DNA of 64,000 nt, taken from NCBI GenBank assembly GCA_041396705.1, contig JAWKYB010000002.1, positions 248,001-312,000 on the forward strand, read 5' to 3'. The DNA is from Alphaproteobacteria bacterium (GTDB lineage: Bacteria; Pseudomonadota; Alphaproteobacteria; CALKHQ01). The notes under the pieces were generated by a model that saw nothing but the letters and a program-made list of their open reading frames with translations, was not told where the DNA came from and did no database searches. The translations under genes and the position numbers were made by a program. Shown one piece after another: positions 25,567 to 34,399 of the stretch (within the stretch, counting starts at the first letter, position 1; each line of letters opens with the position of its first letter).

Positions 25567-26688
25567 CTATGCGGCAGGCAGCAGGTGGCCGTCGGCCGAC
25601 GACCAACTCACCGTCAGGCTGTCCCCGTGCCTGGGGGCCGACTGGCCTTTGCTGAGGCTCTCGTGCTGCTCGACCTTGAGTTCCTTGCCGTTGCCAAGGT
25701 CGAGCACCAACAGGATCACGCTGCCCGCATATTCGAGACCCTTGATCGTGCCGGTCAGCGTGTTCTCGGCCGTGGGCTCGTCGCCGATGTGCGACCGCAT
25801 GAGGTCCGCCCGGACGACCATCGTCACCTGCTGCCCGACCTGGAGGTCGCGTCCGCCCTGGTCGATCACGAACGTGCCGTGCGGCGTGTCCACGCCGATC
25901 TTGCCGGCGGAAATCGTGCCGATCGTACCGTCGAGCAGGTTGTTGCGGCCCACGAACTCGGCCACGAAACGGGTCTTCGGCTCGTTGTAGATCGTCTGCG
26001 GCGGGTCGACCTGCTCGAAGCGCCCCTCGTTCATCACCGCGATGCGATCCGCCATGACCAGCGCTTCGCCCTGGTTGTGGGAGACGTGGATGAACGTGAT
26101 CCCCATCCGCCGCTGCAGGGACTTCAGCTCGCTCTGCATCTCGATCCGAAGCCGCGCATCGAGCGAACCCAGCGGCTCGTCGAGCAGGATGAGGGCGGGC
26201 TCGACGACCAGCGCGCGCGCCAGCGCCACGCGCTGCCGTTGGCCGCCGGAGAGCTGGTCGATGCTGCGGCGCGCCAGATCCTGCATGCCCACGGCGCGCA
26301 GTCCCGCCAGCGCCTTCTTCTCGCGCTCACCGGCCGGCACCCCGCGCATGCGCAACCCGAATTCGACGTTGCGCTGGACGGTCAGGTGCGGGAACAGCGC
26401 AAAGGACTGGAACACCAGGCCCACATTGCGCCGATAGGGCGGGACCCCCTCCATGCGGGCGCCCCGGATGATGATCTGCCCGCTGTCCGGCTGATCCAGC
26501 CCGGCGATCAGGCGCATCGTCGTGGTCTTGCCGCACCCGCTCGGCCCGATCACCGAGAGGAACTCGCCGCGATGGACCTCCAGATCGACATCGTTCACCG
26601 CCAGAACGCGGTCGAACCGTCGGGAGACACCACGAAGCTGAACGTCGGCTTCCGGCACAGCAACGCCCCCTGACCGGCGGACAGACAC
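25567..26688 (-). CDS. polyamine-type ABC transporter ATPase (PotA family)
   Basis: A 373-residue ATPase with the full set of motifs: Walker A GPSGCGKTTTMRLIAGL near residue 49, Q-loop VFQSFALFPHLTV, signature LSGGQRQRVALARAL, Walker B LILLDEPLGSLDARLR and H-loop HVSHNQGEAL. A C-terminal TOBE/OB region follows. The frame opens with GTG at 26688; another GTG at 26658 (PEADVQLRGVSRRF), behind CAGGGGGCG, could be the real start. It is the first gene of the leftward operon that continues through SBP, permeases, HyuBA and PxpABC, and faces the GntR gene. Confidence 0.92.
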   Translation of the reverse strand: MSVRRSGGVAVPEADVQLRGVSRRFDRVLAVNDVDLEVHRGEFLSVIGPSGCGKTTTMRLIAGLDQPDSGQIIIRGARMEGVPPYRRNVGLVFQSFALFPHLTVQRNVEFGLRMRGVPAGEREKKALAGLRAVGMQDLARRSIDQLSGGQRQRVALARALVVEPALILLDEPLGSLDARLRIEMQSELKSLQRRMGITFIHVSHNQGEALVMADRIAVMNEGRFEQVDPPQTIYNEPKTRFVAEFVGRNNLLDGTIGTISAGKIGVDTPHGTFVIDQGGRDLQVGQQVTMVVRADLMRSHIGDEPTAENTLTGTIKGLEYAGSVILLVLDLGNGKELKVEQHESLSKGQSAPRHGDSLTVSWSSADGHLLPAA

Positions 26689-26756
26689 GCAACTGCCTTA
26701 CCGCCCCACCCGACAAAAAATGCTAGACGATCTTTCGCGAGATGCCAATACCCTCC

Positions 26757-26796
26757 TGATCTGTGATCACAGGCCGATCTTGATCTGTGATCACAG
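26757..26796. promoter_or_regulatory. duplicated palindromic operator, probably for the adjacent GntR regulator
   Basis: TGATCTGTGATCACAG occurs twice, at 26757-26772 and 26781-26796, exactly 24 bases apart. Each holds the perfect palindrome CTGTGATCACAG. The pair lies in the divergent gap between the PotA-like ATPase gene and the GntR gene, so it probably serves both. It overlaps the earliest possible GTG start of the regulator, which argues that translation begins further downstream. Confidence 0.75.
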
Positions 26797-26825
26797 TGGG
26801 CGTAGGTTCGCTCGAAACCGCGCGG

Positions 26826-27548
26826 ATGAGGTCGATGACACTGCGACAGGCAAGGCATCCCGGTCTCACGCGCGTGGACCGTGATACCGTTCAAGCGCAG
26901 GTCTACAAGAAGTTGCGCAGCGCGTTGATGACCGGCAGCCTGGCTCCGGGCGACCCGGTCACCCTGCGCAGCCTGGCGTCGGCGTTCGGGACCAGCGAAA
27001 TGCCGGTACGCGAGGCCCTGCGCCAGTTGCTGGCGGAGCACGCACTCGTGTCCGGGCCGAACAGGGCGATCGTGGTGCCGATGCTCACCGCCGAGCAACT
27101 CGAGGAAGTCCGCGTGATCCGTGTGGCCTTGGAGGGCATGCTTGCCGAGCGCGCCGCGGCCCTGGTCTCGGCCGGCGACATCAAGAAGCTGAAAGTCTTG
27201 CACAAGGATGCGACCCGCCTGGTCCGCGCCGGCGACTTCAAGAAGTATCTCGCGCTCAATCACAAGTTCCACTTCCTGGTCTATTCCGCCGCCGGCCTGC
27301 CGACCGCGCTGAGCATCGTCGAGAGCATGTGGCTGCGGATCGGCCCGGCGTTGAACTTCCTGCTGTCGAAGGCGCACGACGCCGAGAAAACGAGCACCGG
27401 GGAAGAGATCGAGCAGGTCTTCGAGCGGAACCACGAGCACGTCGTCCAGGCGCTGGAGCACCGGGATGGCCCGGCCGCCCGACAGGCCATCGCCGACGAT
27501 ATCAACGACGCGGCGGACTACTTTCTGTCGCTGATCGCGGTGCACTGA
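26826..27548 (+). CDS. GntR-family regulator with FCD domain
   Basis: A 240-residue regulator when started at the ATG at 26826. The winged helix spans about residues 15-80 (VQAQVYKKLRSALMTGSL, then ASAFGTSEMPVREALRQLL). The FCD domain follows, with metal-type histidines in LNHKFHFLVYSAAG and NHEHVVQALEHRD. A GTG at 26787 opens the frame but sits inside the duplicated operator. Divergent from the importer/HyuAB/PxpABC operon and directly ahead of two aminotransferase genes, it is a good candidate to control all of them. Confidence 0.9.
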   Translation: MRSMTLRQARHPGLTRVDRDTVQAQVYKKLRSALMTGSLAPGDPVTLRSLASAFGTSEMPVREALRQLLAEHALVSGPNRAIVVPMLTAEQLEEVRVIRVALEGMLAERAAALVSAGDIKKLKVLHKDATRLVRAGDFKKYLALNHKFHFLVYSAAGLPTALSIVESMWLRIGPALNFLLSKAHDAEKTSTGEEIEQVFERNHEHVVQALEHRDGPAARQAIADDINDAADYFLSLIAVH

Positions 27549-27592
27549 GCCGCGTCGTTCGGGTGCATGCCGCGTAGAGGGAGGCAGGGAAA

Positions 27593-28996
27593 TTGACCAG
27601 CAATGCGGCCCATAATCTTTCGCTGGCCGAAATGGACCGGCAAAGCTTTCTGCATCCGGTCACGTCGGTGTCGGACCACCAGAAGAACGGCCCCCACATC
27701 TTCACCGAAGGCAGCGGGGCCAGGATCCGGGACATCGACGGCCGCTCCTACATCGACGGCATGGGCGGGCTGTGGTGCGTCAACGTCGGCTATGGCCGCG
27801 AATCCCTTGCCAAGGCGGCGGCCGCGGAAATGGGACGGATGGGCTACTACCACACCTTCGCGGCGGCCTCGAGCGAGCCTATGGCCCGTCTCGCCGACCG
27901 GTTGCGGCGCCTGATCAACGTCGAAGCCCGCGCACCTCAGATCAGCAAGGTGACCTTCGGCCTGTCCGGGTCCGACGCCAACGACACCCAGGTCAAGATC
28001 GTACGCTACTACAACAACGTCCGCGGCAAGCCGGCGAAGAAGAAGATCATCTCGCGCCACGGCGCCTATCACGGGCTCACGGTGGCGGCCGGCAGCCTGA
28101 CCGGCATCCCGATCTACCACAAGGCCTTCGACCTGCCGACCGGCGACGTGATCTTCGCGGGGACGCCGCACTACTACTGGCACGGCAGGCAAGGCGAGAC
28201 CGAGGCCGACTTCGCGGCACGGCTGGCGCTGGAGCTCGAGGCCATCATCCTGCGCGAGGGCCCCGACACCGTCGCCGCCTTCATCGCCGAGCCGATCATG
28301 GGCACCGGCGGCGTCCTCGTGCCGCCGGCGGGCTATTTCGAGCGCGTGCAGCAGGTCCTCGACAAGTACGACGTGCTGTTCATCGTCGACGAGGTGATCT
28401 GCGGCTTCGGCCGCCTGGGCAGCTGGTTCGGGACCACGCATTTCGACCTCAAGCCGGACCTGATGAGCTTCGCCAAGGGCCTGACCAGCGGCTATTTCCC
28501 GATGTCGGCCGTCGCGGTCTCGGACAAGATCTGGGAAGCGATCCGGGACGGCTCGGACGCCTTCGGCATGTTCGCCCACGGTTTCACCTATTCGGGCCAT
28601 CCCGCCGCCGGCGCGGTCGCGATGGCCAATCTCGACATCATCGAGGGTGAGGGGCTCGTCGCGCATTGCGCCCGCGTCGGGTCGATTTTCAAGAGGCTGC
28701 TGCAGGAGCGGATCGGCGGGCATCCGAATGTCGCCGAGATCCGCGGCGAAGGGCTCATGATCGCGGTCGAGTTCGTGGCAGACCGCGCGACTAAGCGGCG
28801 CTTCGACCCCGGCGTGAAACCGCATCACAAGGTGGTGGCATCCGCCAGGCAGGGCGGCCTGATCATCCGGCCGCTGCCGAACGGCGACGTGTGTTCCTTC
28901 GCCCCGCCGCTGGTGTTCTCGGAGGACGACGCCGAACGGGCCGCAGCCATTCTCGGCCGGGCCGTCGACGACGTGTTCGCGGCCCTCGATGCCTGA
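27593..28996 (+). CDS. class III PLP-dependent aminotransferase (omega-transaminase)
   Basis: A 467-residue fold-type I aminotransferase. It starts with TTG behind GAGGGAGGCAGGG. Key parts are GGLWCVNVGYGRESLAKAA, the cofactor-contact region FGLSGSDANDTQVKIVRYY, HGAYHGLTVAAGSLTG, the aspartate in FIVDEVICGFGRLG and the PLP-binding lysine at residue 295 in MSFAKGLTSGYFPMSAVAV. Relatives transfer amino groups from beta- or omega-amino acids and polyamines to pyruvate or 2-oxoglutarate. Gap to the regulator gene is 44 bases. Confidence 0.94.
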   Translation: MTSNAAHNLSLAEMDRQSFLHPVTSVSDHQKNGPHIFTEGSGARIRDIDGRSYIDGMGGLWCVNVGYGRESLAKAAAAEMGRMGYYHTFAAASSEPMARLADRLRRLINVEARAPQISKVTFGLSGSDANDTQVKIVRYYNNVRGKPAKKKIISRHGAYHGLTVAAGSLTGIPIYHKAFDLPTGDVIFAGTPHYYWHGRQGETEADFAARLALELEAIILREGPDTVAAFIAEPIMGTGGVLVPPAGYFERVQQVLDKYDVLFIVDEVICGFGRLGSWFGTTHFDLKPDLMSFAKGLTSGYFPMSAVAVSDKIWEAIRDGSDAFGMFAHGFTYSGHPAAGAVAMANLDIIEGEGLVAHCARVGSIFKRLLQERIGGHPNVAEIRGEGLMIAVEFVADRATKRRFDPGVKPHHKVVASARQGGLIIRPLPNGDVCSFAPPLVFSEDDAERAAAILGRAVDDVFAALDA

Positions 28997-29050
28997 CGGC
29001 AGCGACGTGGCGCACGCTCGGTACCAACCGGCAAGCGGGATCCGCTGGCC

Positions 29051-29959
29051 GTGAGCGACCCCGACCCCTTCGCCAGGGGCACGGCCTTCGTCGACGGGGC
29101 CTATGTCCCGATCGCGGACGCGAAGATCTCGCTCCTGGACTGGGGGTTCATCCGCTCCGACGTCACCTACGACGTCGTCCATGTCTGGCGCGGCGCCTTC
29201 TTCCGGCTCGCCGACCACCTCGACCGCTTCGAGCGCTCGATGGCCGGTCTGCGCATGCGGATTCCGTACGATCGACAGGCGATCACCGGAATCCTGCGCG
29301 AATGCGTGCGGCGCAGCGGCCTGGCGAACGCCTATGTCGCAATGGTGACCACGCGCGGCGTGCCGGCACCGGGCATGCCACGCGCGCGCCCGAGCCTGAT
29401 CGAGAACCGGTTCCATGCCTATGCACTGCCTTGGATCGACGTCATCCCACCCGACGTCCAGCAGCGCGGCGCGCACCTGATCGTCGCCACGACGCCGCGC
29501 ATACCGGCGGACTCGGTCGACCCGACGATCAAGAACTACCACTGGGGCGATCTGGTCCGGGCCCTGTTCGAGGCCGAGGACGCCGGCGCCGACAATGCGG
29601 TCCTGCTCGACCGCGACGGCTATGTGACCGAGGGGCCGGGATTCAACATCTTCGCCGTTCACGACGGCCGCGTTACGACGCCCGACCGCGGCGCGCTCGA
29701 AGGCGTGACCCGACGGACCGTGATCGAGATCTGCCGCCAGCTTGGCCATCCTGTGGCGATCGGCCAACTGACGGCGGACGACCTGCGCGCCGCCGACGAG
29801 ATCTTCGCCACCACCACCGCGGGCGGCGTCATGCCGGTCTCGCGCATCGACGCCGCGATCCTGGCCAACGACAGGCCGGGCCCGATTTCGACACGGGTCA
29901 AGGACGTCTACTGGGCCTGGCACGATCAGGACCGCTTCCTGACGCCGGTCGAGCCCTGA
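29051..29959 (+). CDS. class IV aminotransferase (branched-chain/D-amino-acid type)
   Basis: A 302-residue fold-type IV PLP enzyme. It has AKISLLDWGFIRSDVTYDVV near residue 27, the PLP lysine at residue 161 in TIKNYHWGDLVRAL, the cofactor glutamate in DGYVTEGPGFNIFAV and a phosphate-binding FATTTAGGVMPVSRID. It resembles BCAT and D-amino-acid transaminases; the specificity is unclear. Start is GTG at 29051, with a weak GCGGGATCC upstream. It is the final gene of the GntR-aminotransferase unit and may regenerate the amino donor used by the class III enzyme. Confidence 0.92.
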   Translation: MSDPDPFARGTAFVDGAYVPIADAKISLLDWGFIRSDVTYDVVHVWRGAFFRLADHLDRFERSMAGLRMRIPYDRQAITGILRECVRRSGLANAYVAMVTTRGVPAPGMPRARPSLIENRFHAYALPWIDVIPPDVQQRGAHLIVATTPRIPADSVDPTIKNYHWGDLVRALFEAEDAGADNAVLLDRDGYVTEGPGFNIFAVHDGRVTTPDRGALEGVTRRTVIEICRQLGHPVAIGQLTADDLRAADEIFATTTAGGVMPVSRIDAAILANDRPGPISTRVKDVYWAWHDQDRFLTPVEP

Positions 29960-30008
29960 GCCTCAAACGACGCGTCGCGCTTCGGGACCGGTGCCGGGCG
30001 TGCGGCCC

Positions 30009-31517
30009 CTAGGCAGCGCCGTCGCCCGCATACCGGTCGAGGCGCGGATGGCATGATGCGCGCCTGTGGATCTCGGCGAACCACGGCTCGAGGGCCCGGT
30101 TGGCCAGTTCCGACTGCGCATGCTTCTTCAGCAGCGCCGGTACGGCATCCCTGATCTCGGCAAGGACCGCCCGTTCGTCGACGACCGTGAGCGCGCCGTC
30201 CTTGAGGACCCAGCGGCCGGCGACCATGACCCGCTCTATCGACGAGCCGTTCTCGGCGAACACCAGATGCTTGGCGATGTCGTTCAGCGGCGTGAACGCG
30301 TAGCCGGCGAGGTCGAGGACGATCAGATCGGCGGCCTTGCCCGGCTCCAGCGAGCCGGTGGTCGCGTCCAGCATGGCGCTGCGGGCGCCGCCGATGGTGG
30401 CAGCGCGCAGCACATCCTCGGCGCCGAGCCAGCGGCCGTAGTCGGGACCGGTCGCGCTGTGGATCAGGCCGGCGACGCGCATCACATCGAAGATCCGCGC
30501 GGTGTCGTTGGACGAGAGACCGTCGGTGCCGAGCGCAACGGTGACGCCGGCGTCCATCAGCCTGCGCACCGGCGCAATGCCGGCACCCAGCTTCTGGTTC
30601 GAGATCGCATTGTGCGCGACCGAGCAGCCGGCCGCCCCCATCAGCGCGATGTCGTCGTCGTCGACCCAGACGGCATGCGCGATCGTCGTATTGCGGCTGA
30701 GCACGCCCAGGTCGGCCATGTGGCGGACCAGGCTCTTGCCATAGAGCATCGGTCCGGTGACCGCCTGGGTCACCGTTTCCAGCACATGCAGGTGGAACGG
30801 CACGCCCGCTTCCACCGCCAGAGCGTGACAGACCTGCAGCATCGCCGGCGTGCATCGCTGCGGCGCCGACGGCGCGATCATGTAGTTGAGCCGCCCGTCG
30901 CGGCCGGCGAAGCGCGCAAGCGCCTCGCGGCAGAAGGCAATATAGGCCTCGACCGACACCGGCGGGCCCGCCGGCAGCAGCGTCTGCACCTCGGGCGGCA
31001 TGATCGCGCGGGCGTACGGCAAGGCGTCGAGCGCCGGCACGTCCATCACCACGCTGGAGACGTTGGCGCGGATGCCAGCGTCCGCATAGGCCTGGAACAC
31101 GATGCCGAGGCGGTCGATGTCGTGCGCGGGCGGATCGAAGAAGTCGTCGCAGAGCAGGGTCACGCCGCCGCGCAGCGACTCCATCGCCAGCAGCAGCGAG
31201 CGCAGGTAGAGCAGCCGCGGCGGCAGCGGCTCGGCCGCCAGCATGCCGTAGGCGTAGAGCAGCCAGATCTCCAGCGGCATGCGCTCGTAGCGCCCCTTGA
31301 AGAATGTCTCGCTGGAATGGGTATGGGCGTTGACCAGCCCGGGCATGACGAGGCGGTCGCGACCGTCGACGATCTCGGTCCCCTCCCCCGCCTGCAGGTC
31401 CGGCCCGATCGCGGCGATAGCCGCGCCGTCGATCAGGATGTCGCCGCGGACCGGCGCGCAGCCAGTGCGCGCGTCCATCGTCACGATCGTCGCGTCGCGG
31501 ATCAGGGTGCGGGTCAC
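30009..31517 (-). CDS. amidohydrolase of the deaminase/chlorohydrolase type
   Basis: A 502-residue amidohydrolase. Metal ligands fall in LVNAHTHSSETFFKG near residue 62, HLHVLE, IAHAVW and GTDGLSSND, the pattern of the TrzA/AtzA/SsnA and guanine or 8-oxoguanine deaminase group. The start GTG at 31517 overlaps the nucleoside hydrolase stop by four bases (GTGA); the frame continues upstream only as a shadow. Following a nucleoside hydrolase and a nucleoside importer, the best guess is deamination of a purine or pyrimidine base released from the nucleoside. Confidence 0.91.
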   Translation of the reverse strand: MTRTLIRDATIVTMDARTGCAPVRGDILIDGAAIAAIGPDLQAGEGTEIVDGRDRLVMPGLVNAHTHSSETFFKGRYERMPLEIWLLYAYGMLAAEPLPPRLLYLRSLLLAMESLRGGVTLLCDDFFDPPAHDIDRLGIVFQAYADAGIRANVSSVVMDVPALDALPYARAIMPPEVQTLLPAGPPVSVEAYIAFCREALARFAGRDGRLNYMIAPSAPQRCTPAMLQVCHALAVEAGVPFHLHVLETVTQAVTGPMLYGKSLVRHMADLGVLSRNTTIAHAVWVDDDDIALMGAAGCSVAHNAISNQKLGAGIAPVRRLMDAGVTVALGTDGLSSNDTARIFDVMRVAGLIHSATGPDYGRWLGAEDVLRAATIGGARSAMLDATTGSLEPGKAADLIVLDLAGYAFTPLNDIAKHLVFAENGSSIERVMVAGRWVLKDGALTVVDERAVLAEIRDAVPALLKKHAQSELANRALEPWFAEIHRRASCHPRLDRYAGDGAA

Positions 31518-32455
31518 GGCAGCCGCGCCAGGGCGTCGAGCAGCAGGCGGTAATAGGCCTCCGGGTCGCCATCGCGCACCCAGAAGGCGTTGCGCGGCCG
31601 GTCGGTGATCCGCCACCAGTCGGCGACCGACATGCCGAGAGTCAGCGCACTTTCGGTCTCGATGCTGACGTTGATTGCGCGGCCGGTGAAGATCTCCGGC
31701 GCCAGCATGAAGGCCGGCACGCAGGGCCCGTGCAGCGGCGCGCCTTCCCAGCCGTACTTGGCCAGGTCGAACGCCTGCGAAAAGGTCAGCATCTCGGCCG
31801 TGGCGACGGCGCAGCGGGTGCCGACGGCGCGCATCGCCTCGAGCCGCGCCGGCGTCGACAGCATCCTGTGGGTGACGTCCAACGGTAACAGGGTCGTCGG
31901 GATGCCGGCCGCAAGCACGATGGCGGCGGCCTCGGGATCGACGAAGACGTTGAACTCGGCGCTTGGCGTGATGTTGCCGACCTCGAAATAGGCCCCGGCC
32001 ATGGCGAACAGTGCCTCGATCCGCGGTGCGATGTCCGGCGCGCGGGTGAGTGCCGCGGCGAGGTTGGTCATCGGCGACAGCGAGCAGATGGTGACCGAGC
32101 CGGCCGGCGCGGCCCGGATCGTGTCGACGATGAAGTCGACGCCCGGGCGCGGATCGACAGACGCGGCAGGCAGCGGCAGGTCCGGCCCGTCCAGGCCGGT
32201 GGGACCGTGGACATGCTCGGCCATCACCAGCGGGCGGGCAAGCGGCTGCGCCAGCCCGGCCATCACCGGAATATCGGTGCGGCCCGCCAGCTCCAGCAGC
32301 TTCAGGCAGTTGGCGACCGTGTGATCGAGGCCGATGTTGCCGGCCGTCGCCACCAGGCCGAGCACCTCGAACGCGTCCGGCCGGCCGAGGATCAGCATGA
32401 TCGCGGCGGCCTGGTCCTGGCCCGGGTCCGTCGTGATGATCAGCTTGCGCGGCAT
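31514..32455 (-). CDS. inosine/uridine-preferring nucleoside hydrolase family protein
   Basis: A 313-residue nucleoside hydrolase fold protein. The N-terminus KLIITTDPGQDQAAAIML corresponds to the calcium-binding DxDPGxDD motif but has T for the first and Q for the last aspartate. Other landmarks agree with the family: VATAGNIGLDHTVANCLKLL, HGPTGLDG, SPMTNLA, AEFNVFVDPEAAAIVL and PLDVTHRML with the late aspartate. It probably splits the N-glycosidic bond of an imported nucleoside. The ATG at 32455 lies 13 bases after the permease stop. Confidence 0.9.
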   Translation of the reverse strand: MPRKLIITTDPGQDQAAAIMLILGRPDAFEVLGLVATAGNIGLDHTVANCLKLLELAGRTDIPVMAGLAQPLARPLVMAEHVHGPTGLDGPDLPLPAASVDPRPGVDFIVDTIRAAPAGSVTICSLSPMTNLAAALTRAPDIAPRIEALFAMAGAYFEVGNITPSAEFNVFVDPEAAAIVLAAGIPTTLLPLDVTHRMLSTPARLEAMRAVGTRCAVATAEMLTFSQAFDLAKYGWEGAPLHGPCVPAFMLAPEIFTGRAINVSIETESALTLGMSVADWWRITDRPRNAFWVRDGDPEAYYRLLLDALARLP

Positions 32456-32468
32456 CTCGTGGGGTCCG

Positions 32469-33362
32469 CTAGTAGTCGCGCAGCTCGGCGAAGCCGGACG
32501 CGGACCTGGCGCCGCCGCGCAGCCGGCCGCTGAGCCAGACGCCGAAGATCGTCGCCAGGTATGGCAGCGCGAGCAGCAGGTCGTGCGGGACGTCGTCGCC
32601 GAACACGAGCTGCGCCCGAATGCCGAGCGCGCCGACGATGGCGAAGAACAGCGCCGCCAGAGCTGCACCGAACGGGTGGCCCGCGCCGAAGATCACGGCG
32701 GCGAAGGCCATGAAGCCGCGCCCGGCGGTCATGTTCTGCGAGAATATCTGCAGCGATCCGGCGGCGAGCTCGGCACCGCCGATGGCGCACAGCACCCCGC
32801 CGATCATCAGCGCGGCCAGGCGCATCAGCGACGGGCGGACGCCGACGCCGCGGGCGGCGAACGGATGCTCGCCCGAGGCGGCAAGCTGGAGGCCGAAGCG
32901 GGTCCGCCGCAGCAGGACCCACATCGCCACGATGACGAACGGCATCGCCAGGACGAACACCGATAGCACGCCGTAGTCGCCGAACGCCTCGCCCAGACGC
33001 GGCACGCCGAACGGCGCCGTCACCGCGGCCTGGGTGCCGAAGATCGACTGGACCGCCAGCGCGGTGCCGCCGATGCCGAGCCCGGTGAGCCCGAGGCCGG
33101 CGATGATCGGGTTGGCGGACAGCTTCTCGATCACGAACCAGAGCAGGACCGAGGCCGCCACACAGAGCACGATCGCGATCAGCATCGCCTGCAGAAAGGA
33201 TCCCGTCAGCACGATGCCGACGACCGTGGCGCAGGCGCCGATGATCATCACGCCCTCGAGCCCGAGATGCCAGACGCCGGCGCGCTGGGCGATGACGCCT
33301 GCCAGCGCGACGTAGATGAGCGGGGTGCCGGAGCGCAGGACGGCGATGATGATGTCGGTCAT
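32469..33362 (-). CDS. nucleoside-type ABC transporter permease (BmpC/NupQ-like)
   Basis: A 297-residue permease of the branched-chain/BMP-linked family with about 8-9 transmembrane helices. The opening RSGTPLIYVALAGVIAQRAGVWHLGLEGVM is typical of the second permease of guanosine/nucleoside importers, and GQ.GFGLQLAASGEHPFAARGVGV is seen as TRFGLQLAASGEHPFAARGV. Its ATG overlaps the stop of the first permease by four bases (ATGA). Confidence 0.92.
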   Translation of the reverse strand: MTDIIIAVLRSGTPLIYVALAGVIAQRAGVWHLGLEGVMIIGACATVVGIVLTGSFLQAMLIAIVLCVAASVLLWFVIEKLSANPIIAGLGLTGLGIGGTALAVQSIFGTQAAVTAPFGVPRLGEAFGDYGVLSVFVLAMPFVIVAMWVLLRRTRFGLQLAASGEHPFAARGVGVRPSLMRLAALMIGGVLCAIGGAELAAGSLQIFSQNMTAGRGFMAFAAVIFGAGHPFGAALAALFFAIVGALGIRAQLVFGDDVPHDLLLALPYLATIFGVWLSGRLRGGARSASGFAELRDY

Positions 33363-34399
33363 GTCCGCCGCCCCCCAAGCCTGAGCAAGCGGTCGACCAG
33401 GCCCGACTTGGCCGTGATGAACAGCGTGATCGCCGCATTGACGATGTCGATGGCCGCCGCCGGCAGCCCGGCCATGATCGGCAGGTAGAGCGCGGCGGAG
33501 GCGAGGCCGCCGAAGAACAGCGCCACCAGCGCGGTGCCGAGCACGGACAGCTGCGCCACCAGTGCGATCAGGACGGCGGTGAAGCCGTGACCGGGCAGGA
33601 ACCCGCTGGCGATGCGGCCGTTGGGGCCGAGCAGCTCGATCGCTCCGGCGAGCCCCGCCAGCCCACCGCTGATCACGAAGCTCGACAACCCCAGCCGCCA
33701 CAGCTTCGCCCCCTGCCAGCGCACCATGGTCGGATTGCGGCCGGACAGCCCGGCGAGCACGCCGAAGGCCGAACGGTTGACCAGCAGCCACATGGCCACG
33801 CCCACGCCGACCGCAAGGCCGACGATGGTCCAGGAGACGCCGAGCGAATCGCTGATGCGATAGGCGGCGTCGAGCGGCCGGCTGGAAGCCTGCTGGCCCG
33901 AACCCGACGGGTCCTTCAGCGGCCCGGACGTGACATAGACCAGCAGCAGCGCGGCTAGGAAGTTCCCCATCAGCGTGGTGATCACCTCGTCGGTCCCCGA
34001 CTTCAGCCGAAGCAGGCCGGGCCACAGCCCCCACAGCCCGCCGCCGATCGCGCCGGCGACGAGGCAGGCCGGGATCACCAGCGCCGCTGGCGCGCCGGCC
34101 AGCCAGTCGCCGACGAAGGCGGCGCAGATCGCACCGACATAGAACTGCCCCTGCGCACCGATGTTGAAGTAGCCGGCCCGGAAGGAAAGGCCGACGCCCG
34201 CGGCGGTGATGAACAGCGGCAGGGCCCAGCGCAGGCTCTGTTCCCAGGCGCCCGGGCGCAGGAAGGCGCCATCGGCGATGGCCTGAAACGTCAGCGGCAC
34301 CGAGTAGCCGGCGAAGGCGAAGATCACCCCGCACAGCGCGAGCGCAATCAGGATGAAGATGCCCGCGCGGATGACGCCGACCAGGCGCGCCTGGATCAT
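33359..34399 (-). CDS. nucleoside-type ABC transporter permease (BmpB/NupP-like)
   Basis: A 346-residue permease with about 9 transmembrane helices. The pattern AAGVGLSFRAGYFNIGAQGQFYVGA and SGTDEVITTLMGNFLAALLLVYV is characteristic of the first permease in nucleoside importers that use a BMP-type receptor. Start and stop overlap the ATPase and second permease by four bases each (ATGA), so the cassette is tightly coupled. Confidence 0.92.
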   Translation of the reverse strand: MIQARLVGVIRAGIFILIALALCGVIFAFAGYSVPLTFQAIADGAFLRPGAWEQSLRWALPLFITAAGVGLSFRAGYFNIGAQGQFYVGAICAAFVGDWLAGAPAALVIPACLVAGAIGGGLWGLWPGLLRLKSGTDEVITTLMGNFLAALLLVYVTSGPLKDPSGSGQQASSRPLDAAYRISDSLGVSWTIVGLAVGVGVAMWLLVNRSAFGVLAGLSGRNPTMVRWQGAKLWRLGLSSFVISGGLAGLAGAIELLGPNGRIASGFLPGHGFTAVLIALVAQLSVLGTALVALFFGGLASAALYLPIMAGLPAAAIDIVNAAITLFITAKSGLVDRLLRLGGRRT

